From positions 1,178,001 to 1,242,000 of the forward strand of contig JAENRU010000484.1 in NCBI GenBank assembly GCA_016647705.1: a stretch of 64,000 nucleotides of DNA, read 5' to 3'. Below are positions 1 through 12,251 of the stretch, in pieces. The position numbers were made by a program, and so were the translations under genes. Under the pieces are notes generated by a model. The model searched no databases and was not told the DNA's origin. It saw only the letters and a list, made by a program, of their open reading frames with translations. This DNA is from Eucommia ulmoides (lineage: Eukaryota > Streptophyta > Magnoliopsida > Garryales > Eucommiaceae). Every line of letters begins with the position of its first letter. Position 1 is the first letter of the stretch.

Positions 1-540
1 TTAATTGTGTTTTTTTTTTCTACCAAAAAAAAATTGTGTTTATTTTATTGTTAGTGTTCTTAAATTTTTGTTTGCATTTTCGAAATATTTAAAAATGGAA
101 TTAAATTTGAAAACATAATAAAAACAAATTATTTTTATTTTTGTATGTCACTTAAGTTTCTAGTTCCCGTGGTAATTTGGGAAGTTGGGGGGGGGTGTAT
201 GTGGAATATCAAAAGAGTTGGGGAGGGGGGTAAATGGTATGGTCAATTTGTTGATCTCCACAAGTTTTTGCTTAACTTCGGAGGAGACTTCGGAGTACAT
301 TGAAAGTTCTGCATTATTAGGTATTTCTTTCATATTTAGAGTATAAATCACACATTAAATGAGCATTGTCTCTTCTGTTAACTGACTTTTAAGCAGAGAA
401 ACTTGACATCAATTTTGATTGGCTACAAATTAATAAGGTGGTTGGAATCTTGGATATTTCGCACTAGATGGAAATAAGAAGAGTATAAGGATATCTGCAT
501 TACTCTTTGTGGTAGTAAAAGAGTCTAAGGGAATCTTCTA
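1..540. other. AT-rich intergenic DNA, no gene seen
   Basis: I see no coding potential. The stretch has short homopolymers and a G-run near 187-230. Possible short reading frames have no recognisable protein signature. Confidence 0.5.
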
Positions 541-556
541 TCAAATCAATAAGGGG

Positions 557-1540
557 ATTAATAGCACTTTATCCCCTATGATTTGGCCGATTTGCACTTA
601 TCTTCATGTAGTTTTATTTTTGGCAGTTAACCTCCCGTGGTCTTGGACTAAAGTGTAACGGTTAAAATTAGGAGTAATTGTGTCAATTTATTTTGAAATT
701 GAGGATAATTTCGTCATTTTGTTCTAATTAATTGAATGAGATCTATTTGCAAATTTTATGAAACTTAATGGGTCAAGGTGTATTTTAATATCTCTTCTTT
801 CTTTCTTCTGGGTACCAAGTACCACCCCCACATTGGCCACCATCCATCGCGCCGGCCATGTCCAACCCAACCATACACACATGTCGGCCAACATCCTCCT
901 TCTCCTCCTCCTCCTCGGCTTTGATGAACTAAATGAAATCATGCCCTGGTGATCGAAACTCCTCCACATGGAAGAGGATGGTGATTTGATTGAAACGAGA
1001 GCGGCAGTAGATGCGACTTCTACGGACGCAACGAGAACGCAGGAGCCCTTCATCTCTCCACCGCCGCAAAAAGATCAAGAAATCCTCTAGAAGCACTGTC
1101 TCGATTGGACGAATTTTGACGAAATGTGTCGGATCTCGACCGTTGTTGTCTTCCTCCTCGCCCCCCAAACTTGATCAAAAATCAACCCACAAAATTTCAC
1201 TTAGTATTTTTCAATTTTATTTCAAGAGAGAGAGAGAGAGAGAGTTAAGAACCAGCATGAGATGGGCAGGGGAGTGGTGGACCCTGCAAATCTGGTCACC
1301 CAAAGTTCGCCGGAGATGGAGGTGGGGTGGGAGACGAAAGAAGATGAAGTAAATAAATGCACAATAACCCTTTAAGTTTATAAATATATACAAACAGTCC
1401 CCATGAAAATATTTTAAGATATAAATGTCATTTCACACTATTTAACGGATTTCAGTTGACTTTCATCCGTTGATCGTTAGAGTTAATCGAAAAAGTAATT
1501 GTTGCACTTTATTCCAAGACTTTAGGGGGATTAACAATTG
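557..1540. mobile_element. Non-autonomous DNA transposon-like repeat with inverted arms (Mutator-like?)
   Basis: The left arm (about 557-680, with GCACTTTATCCCC and GGTCTTGGACTAAAGTGTAA) reappears in reverse complement at the right end (about 1490-1540, with TTGCACTTTATTCCAAGAC). A second copy at about 32420-32645 matches the right arm in the same orientation over roughly 200 bp, and its reverse complement matches the left arm over roughly 110 bp. This supports the idea that both ends belong to one family. The centre (about 740-1360) is more GC-rich, with a CT-rich tract and a (GA)n run at about 1226-1244, and could be captured gene DNA, but I recognise no protein. Arms of this kind are common in Mutator-like elements. 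I could not define a target-site duplication, so the class is inferred. Confidence 0.45.
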
Positions 1541-1581
1541 TTGGACTGTAGTGAGATGATTAAGAAACTTTAAGATGTTAG

Positions 1582-2332
1582 ATGTTCAAATTTAAATTAT
1601 GGGGCAAAAGTGATTTAAGTCAAACTTAGAGGTAAAAAGTGTCAAACTTTGTTTTTCAATATTCTGTCTGTCTCTCTCTCTCTCACACACACACATATTA
1701 TATTTCTCTTTCATAATTTTGTTAATTAATTTTCCAAGGTGGAAAGTGGGGAAGGTAGGAGTGGTCCAAGCCTAAGGTTATCAATTTATTTATTCAATTC
1801 AATTGGGCCGTTTCCTCCTACTTGATAACGTTTAAATTTTAAGTGCCAAAATTTTTAAGTACTGAATTTTAAATGCTAAAAATATTTAAAATTTGTTTGA
1901 TAAAATTAAAATTTTAAGTGTTGAATTTTTAGATAGGCATGTTCATTAGGATAATTAAGTAACTCACATTTATCTCAAAATAACAAATTAAGGAGTGGTC
2001 CAAGATTTTTTTTTTTTTTTTTTTTTTAGCTGAGTGCATAAATTAGCAAGCGACCGGTCGGATTGGGCATTTTTATAATTCTTTAAAACTTTGGAACTTA
2101 TACTTTAGAGATAATTAATAGAATCTACTCAGACCGAATTATTAAAAAAAATAACCAAATGAGCAATTTAGTTCGATCTCTATTATATTTTATGGTAACC
2201 CTAATGCTCTGATTTAGATTGCATCGCCGACCATCGGCACACCACCGCCTGTCACTGGACTCCAACAGTTACCATTGTTGGCGATCGTTAGATTTTTTTA
2301 ATTATATTGTTGGTGAAGAATATATTTTTTTT
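1582..2332 (+). repeat. Dispersed long repeat, copy 1 (partner at 56226-57078)
   Basis: This segment is collinear with 56226-57078. Both begin at ATGTTCAAATTTAAATTATG, continue through a CT/CA microsatellite and a block containing TTGTTAATTAATTTTCCAAG, then a block with AGTGCATAAATTAGCAA, and end near GGCGATCGTTAGATTTTTTT. A short third piece occurs at about 59215-59335. No coding signature is visible. It could be an old LTR or a non-autonomous transposon; no clean termini were found. Confidence 0.7.
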
Positions 2333-2620
2333 GGTCGAGTATTTTTTTCAAATAAAGCCCGTTTTCACCTTCAATTTTGGATTTGAAGTGTTGAGTGACT
2401 AAATTTGTAATCTTCGTCGCAAGTGTGCGTCTTGTCCCGTTGGTAAAATTGAAATCTTCAAAAACTAGAGTGATAACTCAGATCAGATCCAACTTTCAAA
2501 CAAAAAAAAATTAAATTCGCCCTCAACGGACCACCGAGCGCAAAGTTATGTCCATCCAAACTTTGAAGAGCAATATAGTGTTTTCGAAACGTTGAAGAGT
2601 AATAAAATATTGAGGCAATA

Positions 2621-3150
2621 ACCATTATTTAAAAATTATTTACTAATTCGTTTTTGGTATTCTCGATTTTATTATTTAGCGTTATGAATTTAGTTTGTAT
2701 AAAAAAAAAATCAGGTTCATTTTTGTTTCGGATAAACGACCATTTTTTGTTAACTCAAAGTTTTCAAAAAAACTGCATCGTCATCGAAACAACTCATCCG
2801 ACCAACTTTGGCGATTATTTAAAAATTATTCACTAGTCCGTTTTTAGTGTTCTAAATTTTGTTATGTAATGTTATGAACATAATTTATATACAAAAAATT
2901 TGATTCATTTCTGTTACGGACATGTAATCTTTTGTTAATTCCAAATTACTGAAAAAATTCCACCGTTATCGAAAATAGCTCATCTGGTCAACTTTGATGA
3001 TTTTTTAAAATTCATCCACTTGTTCGTTTTTAGTATTGTAAAAAACATATTTTGAACGTAATTTATGCACAAAAAAATTTGATTTATTTAAAATATCGAT
3101 AGACCACCGTTAATCAACTCAAAGTTGTCGAAAACTTTAAAAATTTATTG
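2621..3150. repeat. Tandem repeat, 186-190 bp period, about three diverged units
   Basis: Three successive units start around 2625, 2815 and 3000. Each has an A/T run with TTTAAAAATTAT or a close variant, then a CACT...TTCGTTTTTGGTATT-like segment, a long A-run with TTTGATTCATT, and an ATCGAAA...CTCATC...CAACTTTGG end. The period, measured between equivalent TTCG positions (2650, 2840, 3026), is 190 then 186 bp. Such a period is satellite-like, but the copy number is small. Confidence 0.65.
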
Positions 3151-3163
3151 GGCCAAAACATTC

Positions 3164-3400
3164 TTTTTTTTTTTTTTTTTTTTTTTTTTGGGGGGGGGGG
3201 GAGGGTTTAAACCCGGGGTTTGGAACCTCAGGTATAATTGCGAAAACCCCAGGTATACCAGGGGTTCCAAACCCCAGGTATAATTGCGAAAATGAAAAAA
3301 AAAAAAAATTTTTTTTTTTTTTTTTTTTTTGTACACCCGGGATTCCGAACTCCAGGTATATGGCCGTCCCACAGACCCGGGGATCACATCGCCTCATGAG
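3164..3400. repeat. Homopolymer-rich block: long T-run into G-run, plus duplicated CCCCAGGTATAATTGCGAAAA
   Basis: A T-tract of more than 20 bases runs directly into a G-tract of about 12 bases. Downstream, a motif ending in CAGGTATAATTGCGAAAA occurs twice (around 3227-3248 and 3270-3293). An A-run next to a T-run follows. Minus-strand reading frames here are only low-complexity translation. Confidence 0.6.
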
Positions 3401-4844
3401 TTTATTTTGGTAAATAAGTTAAAAATAGTGTTATTTTAGTATTTTATTTTTTATTTTTTAAATATGATAAGTGTAAACAACTCTCATATTTTCTTGACGA
3501 AAAATACCTTTGCAACTTAATATTTTTGGTTATTTATTTATTTTTTTCTACTTTTTATAGCTCTCATGTTTTAAATTTTTTAATTTGTTACTTTTATTTT
3601 GTACTTTTTATTTTTGATTCCTTTATTTTTTTTGGATTTGATAAATAAATAAAAATTAAAGTTTTCTTTTTGTTTTATTTTATCTTTTTAATTTTTTTAG
3701 TTTTATTTATTTTTTATAAATGCCATATACAAAAATAATGAAATAAAAATAAAACAAATAAAATAAAAAATACACAACAAAAACAAAAAATTAAAAACAA
3801 AAAACAAGAGAGAAAGATAGTAAAAAATATAAAATCAAAACGAAAATAAAAAAATGAAAGAACAACAAAATAATATTACTAATGTATTTTTGTTAACAAA
3901 ATGTGACGCATGATGTCTTGGGCATTATGAAAAGTATATGGAATGATTTTAATATTTGTCAAAATTACAAGAATGTCTATTTTTTGGGTAGTCACCCGTA
4001 GCTCCTCATAAGAGGGTAAAACTACTAAATAAACTATTTTTTTTAAGTGGGTTATCAAATAATCCTTTGTAATTATTCAGTCAGATTTTTGTCCTTCCAA
4101 CTACTTACTAGATATATAACTTTCTAAAAAATAGGGATTCAAAATTATTTTATTAAAATCAAAATAACTATTGTTTTACATTTTTTTTCACGACCTAATT
4201 ATATATTTAGATTCTTCTGAATAAATTCTTCAAAATGAATCACACTCACTATTTTTTTCATTAGTTTTCAAATTCGTGTTACATTTAACATGAATTTTTC
4301 AAAATTTGTTTTCTTTTATTTATTTACTAGAAATTTCCCCTGCCTAGATGTATCAATTTTTTATTTTATTAGTATTAAAAAAATAATAAATAAATAAAAA
4401 ATAGTTTACTAAAAACAAATATGGACAAAAAAAATATAATTTAATTTGACCGTTTTGGAAATCAGGGTGTAACAATTTTCCTAATTCAGTTTAGTTTGAC
4501 ATTTAATAAATAGTCTTAGACCATGTTTGATAACCGTTAAATTTTAAGTGTTGAAATTAAGTATTGAATATATTAAGTATTTAAACTTTTTTCTTAGTTT
4601 TAGCTTTTATTTAGTTCTTCTAACTTCAAAAAATTATCTTTGTATACATTTTTGTTCTTAAAATAATTTTTACAACTTTATTTTTTGAAAATATTATCTA
4701 TCTACATTTTTTTCTATCTATTTTTTCTCAATTTAATATATTCTCCATCTATAGTTTTTTGCACATAATTTTATTTGGTGAGATTTTACAGTATTTGTGG
4801 AAAATACTAGTTGTGATAATTATATATTCTATTGTATTAAATAA
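3401..4844. other. AT-rich intergenic DNA
   Basis: No coding potential is visible. It contains A/T-rich low-complexity sequence, one piece at about 4180-4330 of a dispersed family also seen at 25300-25900 and 58630-58900, and a fragment near 4505-4580 of the AAATTTTAAGTGYTGAAATT family. Confidence 0.5.
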
Positions 4845-7800
4845 CTAGCTTATAATCCGTGCATGAAGGCACGAGTGTAGAATAACCAGTGCATGAAGGC
4901 ACGGGTGTAGAATAACCAAACCCAAAAAAAATGATATAATTTCATCTATTATACAACATTCTACATCTATTACATTTCAATATTAATAATAAAACAATCA
5001 AGACCAACATAATACACCTATTCATTTGAACATCGATAATAACTAACAATTGAACATCAATTGTAATTAACAATCGAGATTAAAACTTGTACTGATATAA
5101 AAAAGTTCAACAATATAAAAAATCCAATGATATTCTACGGTTTTATATATAATTTAATCTTCAAAGTAAGTTACAAACCAATTGAAATAAAAATAATGAC
5201 AACAATGAAACTATCCAATCAAAATAATGGTACCGAACAGTTAGTGCATAACGCGTGCCTAAAAGTACTATTATGCTTCATTAAGAAAGCCCAAAAGCAC
5301 TTATTATGTTTCATTACGAAACAATCTTATTACAAATACAAACACTTAAAAAAAAAATTTAAGAAAAATCCTAGCCAAATAAAAAACCCCATAAAACGCA
5401 TTCAAAAATCAATTTCTTACGACAATAATTAATTTCGTAAAATGAATCGCAAATGAACATACACATTGCAAGAAAAACCAATAATAATATGACCTTACCT
5501 CTTATTCGGATAGAATCAAGGTACAACTTTAAAAAAATAAAGAATAACGTGTAAACTTGACAAACTATTTACGCTGGAATTAAAATAAAATAAGCTCACA
5601 AAAAAAATCACATTTTCCTGAAACCTCAATATATATTATCTTATATATGTGTGTGTGGATGTATGCGCACTCGCGCGCACGCATGTATGTGTGTGTGTAG
5701 TGTACCGATCTTCAAGCAATGACCAAAAATGATGACAAAATAACGCATTTAAAGAGATTTTCTTTATTCTTTGTGCTAAAAATGATAAATAATTCGATGA
5801 ACATGCGATTATGATTTTTAAATATGATAGGTTTAATTGATATTTTAAAATTTGATTTTAAAAGTTAACTGACAATCACATGAAATGAATATTTCAAATC
5901 TGATGAACACATAACGAACTAAAATTTAGCAAAATAAAGAGATAGAGACAAAAGATTTCAAAGTCAGCATAAATTACAAAATATGAACCTTTTTAATAGT
6001 AAATTGTTGATCACGTGCTCACAAATAGGATGTGTTCTTTAACTCAGGGAATGAGTTCTTTTGGTTGTAAAAAAATATTCGATACCTTTATATATATATA
6101 TATATATATATTAAATAGAAATCAATATTGAGAAATTATCTAGGAACCAAGATTGAATCATGGTTATGCGAAATTAAAAATATAGCCAATACAATTTAAT
6201 CATGCTCTGATGCATTAAAAACAAAGACTGAACCAAATTTAAGGAGAATCTATTTAAAAACAAAAGAAAAAAAACAAAAACAAATCAAGCACATAATGAG
6301 ATGTAAAACCCAATCAGAAATAGCTGGAAAAAAACCACCTAAGATACTCATTTGATATGAAAATGGTATATAAAATCAGAGATGAATACCTGGTTTGTGT
6401 TGGATTAGAGGAGAATTTCTGCCCCTCCCAAAAAAAGATCAATGAGATCAAAATTCAACCAAAAATTGCTGGGGAAAAAAAAGACAATGAAATTGCCCAT
6501 TTCTTAAATTAAAATGGCAGATAAAATTAGAGATCAATAATACCTATTTTGTGGTAGATGTGAACAGAAGTTCTGCAAAAGAACATAGAAAAAAATCAAG
6601 CAAATAACGAGAGTTCTCTATATTTCCCAAATAGTTCAAGCAAATCTAGAAATTGGGAACTAAAAACAAATTATGCAAATCTAAACAAATCACAGTTAGA
6701 TCTTAACAAATCTAGTGAAATTGAACACAAATCTAGAGAAATGAAAAACATAATCCAAAAAAATCACCAATATCAACAACAAATTGAAGATTTGCTTTGC
6801 ATAAATCAATATTCATTTAAGATAAGCCCCTGATTCTTGTTCGAATGATTAGTAATAATAAAAAAACAACTGGATTATTCAAGTTTGTATAAGAATTTAA
6901 ATAGAAAACTCACGATTCCTCATAACCAAACACGATTATGTCCAAAATAGCTCTTCAAATTTCACAAACAAAAACTCGAACACATCCTTTCATGATCGAT
7001 AAATTTTGAAACGTCAGTGAATAATTGAAGCCGAATTCAAAAAAACACTATGAATTACTAGCTAAATTTAATCAAGCAAAATAAAATTGAAACAAAGAAG
7101 TAAAAAGATTAAAACCCCTACCTATGAATTACCAGTTAAATTCAATCTAGCAAAATAAAATTGAAACAAAGAAGTAAAATAGTGAATTCAATCTGAAAAA
7201 CTTCTCTCTCTCTCTCTCTCAGACATATTTAATAAAAATAGAGCCAAATCCGACCATCGCCAAGCTTCGCCAACCACCACCAACCTGCGTGTGCTGTTCT
7301 TTAGGCACGAGAGAGAGGTGAAAGTGAAACAGGGAGAGAAAGTGTTGGCAGGAAGCTAATATTTCCCAAATCAAAAATAAAAATCAATTTCATGAAGAAT
7401 GGGATTAGGGCTTCGGAGAAGAAGAAGAAAATTGCACCCGAATGATTTCGCTAACCAGATTCGACCATCTCCAACCTTCATCGACCACTGCCGACCTTCG
7501 CGAGGAAGCGGTGACCCTAAATGGAGCTCTTTACCTTGGTGGTGGCGGCGGTCCCGATGAGAATTGAGGTTGAAGAGGTTTGTGGATCGGAGAGGGTTAT
7601 GAAAAGAGGGAGATAACTGCTTGAGTAGGGTAAATAGCGTGTGAGAGAGAGAAAATGATGAGTAATTGCAGAAAAGAGAGCAATTTTCCATAGATAGATA
7701 TGGAAAAAGAGGGTGAGTAACACGATTCATTTGTCTAATTGGTTGAAAGGTGAGTAATTGCAGAAAAGAGAGAAAAGGGCACTGCAATTGGAGAGAGAGA

Positions 7801-8448
7801 GAGAGAGAGCTGAAAGAAAGGTTAATTAAATTGAATCCTAATTAGTAGTTTAATTAAGAAAAATTGGATGAATCAATGTCTAAATTAATTAATTAATTAA
7901 TTAATTAGTAATTTAATTAGAGAAAAATTGATAAATCGTTACCTAAAATAATATTAATGGTTAAACTTTTGACTCTAAACTTAATATGTTAATTTTGACC
8001 CTAAAATTAATTAATTTGAAAATTTAATGTGATTAGGACCAAAAGTTTAGACATTAATGTTATTTTAGGCATTATCTTTACTAATTAATGTTAATTTAGG
8101 GCCATATATATATCCCAACATTTTTTGCCCCAAATTAAATTTCAATTTCCTTTTATGGCACTAAACTTATATCTCGAAAATGTCCTAGTTAGCAATTTTT
8201 TTTTGTCCTAGTCAGCATTTGTTTAATTAATTAATCAATACTATATTAATTTGATTTCCAGTTACATAATCTGATTTCCCGTTTGACAAATCTAATTTCC
8301 TTACACGTCCTCAAATTATGTCTTAAATGTCTTTGTTAGTATTTCGTTTGTCCTAATTAGCAATTTTATTTGTCTTAATTATATTTTTTTGTCCTAGTCA
8401 TAAGTTTATCCTAGTCAGCCAAAAAATCGTCTTATTTTATATAATAGA
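4845..8448 (-). mobile_element. Non-autonomous Helitron
   Basis: On the minus strand the element starts at 8448 with TCTATTATATAAAATAAGAC and ends at 4845 with CTAG. About 10 nt before the CTAG lies a short hairpin (CGTGC/GCACG with a 6-nt loop, 4858-4873). The base before the 5' TC is A (8449) and the base after CTAG is T (4844), the classic Helitron insertion between A and T. A second near-identical hairpin lies about 30 bp further inside (around 4890-4904). The same sequence GTATTAAATAA lies just outside both ends. The 3.6 kb interior shows no Rep/helicase protein, so the element is non-autonomous. It includes CCTAGTCAGC-like sub-terminal repeats (8190-8420), a (TA)n run at about 6088-6111 and several GA/CT tracts. 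Confidence 0.75.
7885..7906. repeat. TTAA microsatellite inside the Helitron
   Basis: A run of uninterrupted TTAA units lies in an AT-rich stretch containing TTTAATTAG/AAAATTG direct repeats. Confidence 0.7.
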
Positions 8449-9955
8449 TAAGTATTAAATAATAAGTGTTAAAAATTGAGTGAATCACACGTTACTTAAA
8501 ATTCTAAACAATTTTTAATTGATGCTTATATTTTTAGTGATTGTTTAATTTTATTATCAAACGCACTTAATTTGATAAGTGTTCAATGCATTCAGTTTTA
8601 ATGTTTAATTGCATTATTAAACAGGACTTTAATTTATAAAATAAATTGATTTATTTATCGTGTTCTTGTCAAGTTTTGCATTTTACTATTCATTTAATCC
8701 ACTTAATATAATAATTTTTTGAAAAGTCTAATTATTTTGTAGAAAGTCCAAAATCGCTACATATCATAAAAGTCACCATAAATTTTTACATGGAAAAATA
8801 TAGTGATTTTCATGAAGTACTATAACTTTGGACTTCTAGAAAAATTATTGTAGCGCGTGAACTACATCAATAAATTTTTTAACTTCGTGGACTGTTCACC
8901 AATAACCAAAGAAAATATTAAATTTCAATAATTTTTAAATTCACAATAATAGATTTTTACCAAAATAAAATAAAATAAAAACTATAACCACTAAATCACA
9001 ACATCTTTTGATTCATAAATTTTTATATTTTATTCAAATTTAAAATTATATTGAAGAATCTTACCTATATAGGAATTAAATGTGTCCTTTTTTCCCCCAA
9101 TTTGGTGAGTGCTGTAATTTTTTCTCTCTACTGTTGGTATCGAAACTACATGTCAAGCAGCGACAGATTTAGAAAATTAATTAAGAGGGATTATTTTTTA
9201 AAAAATATTTATATAGATGAAGGGGGTTTATGTAAAATTTGAAATTTTTGAATTTTTTTTTTTTTTTTCATAAAGATATAGGATGGAAATAATAAATTTC
9301 AAAATTTAAGGGGGGCTAGAGTCTCCCGTTGGCCTAACGTGGCTGCCGTTCCTGTCAACAGACGAGTAAAGAATTTTTACTAAAGCTGTGTTTGATAATC
9401 ACTTAAATATTAAGTGCTAAAATTTTAAGAGTAAAATATATCATAAGTTTGTTTGATAAAATTAAAATTTTAAGTACTGATTTTTAAGTGCTAAATTGTT
9501 TTTATTTTTTATTTTTTTATTTAAACTTTTACAAAAATCAAGATAATACAGATAAGAAATCAAATAAAAATAAAAATGAGAATGTGAGATCTGGAATAAA
9601 AAAAATCTTGATTTTTTTATTAAAATTAAAATTTACTAAAGGTGAGATTTGAAATAGCAAGGACAAATTGGAAATAAAAAAAGGAATTAGATTTGTCTGG
9701 GTAAAATGGCCTCAATAATAAAAAAATAAAAAAATAAAAAGATTGAGGCCATTAAGTGAAACCCAACTAACTTAAAATTTTAGACCGACAAAGTTAAAAT
9801 TTTAAGTACCACTTAACTAATTAAGGATTATTAATTAAAATTATCAAATATATTTAATTAAATAAGTATTTAATTTGTTAAATTTTTACTCTTGCAATTT
9901 GGCCAACGCCTTAATTGTACGAATAAATTAAAGGAAAAAATTATGTAGTTGGCAA
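8449..9955. other. AT-rich intergenic DNA with fragments of a dispersed TTAAGTGCTGAAATT-type family
   Basis: No gene is seen. Sequences around TTTAAGTGCTAAAATTTTAAG recur at 8455-8640, 9380-9500 and 9775-9900, and elsewhere at 1815-1935, 4505-4580 and 56590-56710. These look like remnants of one AT-rich MITE-like family. Termini could not be defined. Confidence 0.45.
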
Positions 9956-10503
9956 TAGGGATGGTCATGGGTCGGGCCGGGCCGGGCTTAGACTAGTGTA
10001 TTACAAAAAAAGTTGGGTCCTAGCCCGGTCCGGCCTGGTGATCGGGCCTTAATTCTATGCCCAAGCCCAGTCCTATAAAAAATATTTAAGCCCAAAGCCC
10101 GGCCCACGGGCCCCTGGCCCTAATTTTTTTTTTTTAATTTTAAAAATATATACAAAAAATTCAACACCAAACCAACAAGAACAATTAAAATTACTATTTC
10201 TAAAGGTAAACTAATATTCCAAACAAATCAAACCAACAAGAAATATTAAAATTACAATTTTTAGAGAAAACTAATATTCCAAATATTAAGGTTGTATTGT
10301 AATGTGTGTGTATATATATATATATATATATTTTAAATATCCTTTGGGCCGGGCTGGGCCTAAAATTTTTGGGTCTTGCCCAAGCCTGGCCCTAATACCT
10401 AGGCCCAAGTCCGACCCGTGAGCTCAAACCCTAAGTCCAAATTCTAAAAAAATAGAGTCGGACCGTTCGAACTGGGTAGGCTCTCAAATCCTTGACCATC
10501 CCA
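9956..10503. mobile_element. hAT-like non-autonomous element, copy 1 (GGGCCGGGCC-type)
   Basis: It begins TAGGGATGGTCATGGG and ends CTTGACCATCCCA, giving imperfect terminal inverted repeats. Sub-terminal regions carry repeated GGGCCGGG, GGGCCTTAAT and GCCCAAGCCC words on both sides. The middle is AT-rich with a (TA)n run at 10311-10331. It belongs to the same family as 11151-12243. No transposase is present and no clear 8-bp duplication was found. Confidence 0.6.
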
Positions 10504-11150
10504 ATGAAAGTAATGAATTTATTAAACCTGAATGAAAATATATTATTAAAAAAAATTAAAAAGGGAAAGAAAATGCATCCCTCAGTGTCTAACAAATAAA
10601 TAAAAATGGAAGACACAATCACCGGCTTTCCCTTTGCCTAGATGGTGGTTGCTTTTATTAGCATCCATTAGGTTGGGTGTTCAAGGGCTGGTAGACCCAC
10701 GAGTAGGATACGCAAGAGGTATTCTAAAATACCTTTTTCGTAAAGCAAAACTACAAAATAATTATTTTTATATTTTTTATTTTTTTTCTAAATAAAATTT
10801 TAATTATTGGCTTAGATTCCTATTCTACGTTGGTATCTTAAAATTCCTTAGATTATTTTATAAGGCAAATAGTTACTAATCAATCACTATAATGTTTTCG
10901 GATAAATATATGAAATTTAAATAATTAAAATAAAATATTTAAATAGTTACTAATCACTATATTGTTTTCGCCCTTAATTTTTCACACAAAAAAATACTTC
11001 TAAAATGTGCCAGACTTAAAAATCGATATATAAAGAGAATGTAGATATTTTTTTAGAAGAAAATTGATATATAAAGAGACTATAGATATTTTAGGGCAAT
11101 TCGGTTCCTTTTTACATTTACTTTACAATTGTATTCTTTCTAGTTTTAGA

Positions 11151-12243
11151 TAGGGGTGATCATAGGTTGGGCCGGACTCGGACTAAGCTTAGACTAGGGT
11201 ATTACAAAAAAATGTTAAGCCCGAATTCGGCCCAGTCCTATGATCGGGCCTTAATTCCATGCCTAAGTCCGGCCCTATAAAAAAAAACGTAACCCCAAAG
11301 CTCGGCCCTAAAAAACCTAGGGCCCCCAGCCCAGCCCAGCCCTAGCCCTATAAATTTTTTTTAACTTAAAAAAGAAATTTCGAAAATTATAATTTCATTG
11401 GTTTTTTAACCTCATCACCATCCAAATTGGAGAAGCAATAGTTGTTGTCAAAACTCTGTAAAGAACACATGGTAAACGGAACACAAAATGAATTGAGAAC
11501 ATAACACAAAACGAACAGAGAACCGAACACAAAACGAATAGAGAACAACACAAAACGAACAGAGAACAGAACAGAACAAGAACAAAACAAAACAAAATGA
11601 ATAGATCTGAAGCTGAACATAACACAAATCGGCGGCGGGTTGCCTGAAACCCGTAGCGGCGACGTTCAATGTCGACGTCGACGAGAGAGAGGTTTGTATG
11701 CGAAGACCAACGAACGAAATCAGCAAACGAACAAGAGAGAACTCTGTATGCGAACACCAACTCGAAATCAGCAAACGAACGAAATGATGTTGGTTTAGGG
11801 TTAGGTTTAGGGTTGTGTTCAGCGGCGGCGGCGGAGAAAGTCGGAAGGAAGGTCAAATTTCTCTCTCTCAAGCGGCGGGGGGAATGGATGAGCGATTTAG
11901 GGATTAGAGGTTGTATAATGGAGGTGCGATCTCTCTCTCACTTCTTAGTTCTCACTTCTCTCTCTCTCTAGCGGCGCGATTTGTGAGTGGAAAATGAAAC
12001 TAGGGATTAGGGTTGTATAATGTGTGTGTGTGTGTGTGTATATATTTTATTATTATTCTTTGGACCGGGCCAGGTTGACCCTAAATTTTTTTTGTCTTGC
12101 CCAAACCCGACCTTAAAATTGATCGGGCCCTAATATCTAGGCTTAGGCCCTGCCCGTGGGCTCAAACCCTAAACCTAAGCCCTAAAAAAAATAGGGCCGG
12201 GCCGTTCAAGTTGGGCAGGCCCTCGGGCCCTTGACCACCCCTA
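11151..12243. mobile_element. hAT-like non-autonomous element, copy 2, with target-site duplication
   Basis: The ends are TAGGGGTGATCA and TGACCACCCCTA, typical of hAT termini. They are flanked by an 8-bp duplication with one transition: GTTTTAGA (11143-11150) and GTTTTGGA (12244-12251). Sub-terminal GGGCC-rich blocks match copy 1. The 1.1 kb interior contains a degenerate tandem of ACACAAAACGAACAGAGAAC-like units (about 11475-11600) and two telomere-like GTTTAGGG words (11791-11813). Open frames across the interior look like repeat translation, with no transposase motif. Confidence 0.75.
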
Positions 12244-12251
12244 GTTTTGGA

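Noticed and set aside
7371..7787. Minus-strand frame of 138 residues in the Helitron
   Set aside because: No recognisable domain, GA/CT-rich region, overlapped by another frame; likely chance.
4845..8448. Mutator-like element suggested by the 11-bp GTATTAAATAA at both sides
   Set aside because: No terminal inverted repeats. TC/CTAG ends with a hairpin and A/T insertion fit a Helitron better; the flanking match may be chance in AT-rich DNA.
11791..11813. Telomere-like repeats (TTTAGGG type)
   Set aside because: Only two or three units within a transposon; not a telomere or a chromosome end.
11387..11871. Minus-strand frames of 77-158 residues rich in F/V/L/S
   Set aside because: Translation of a degenerate ACAAAACGAACAGAG repeat inside the hAT-like element; not membrane proteins.
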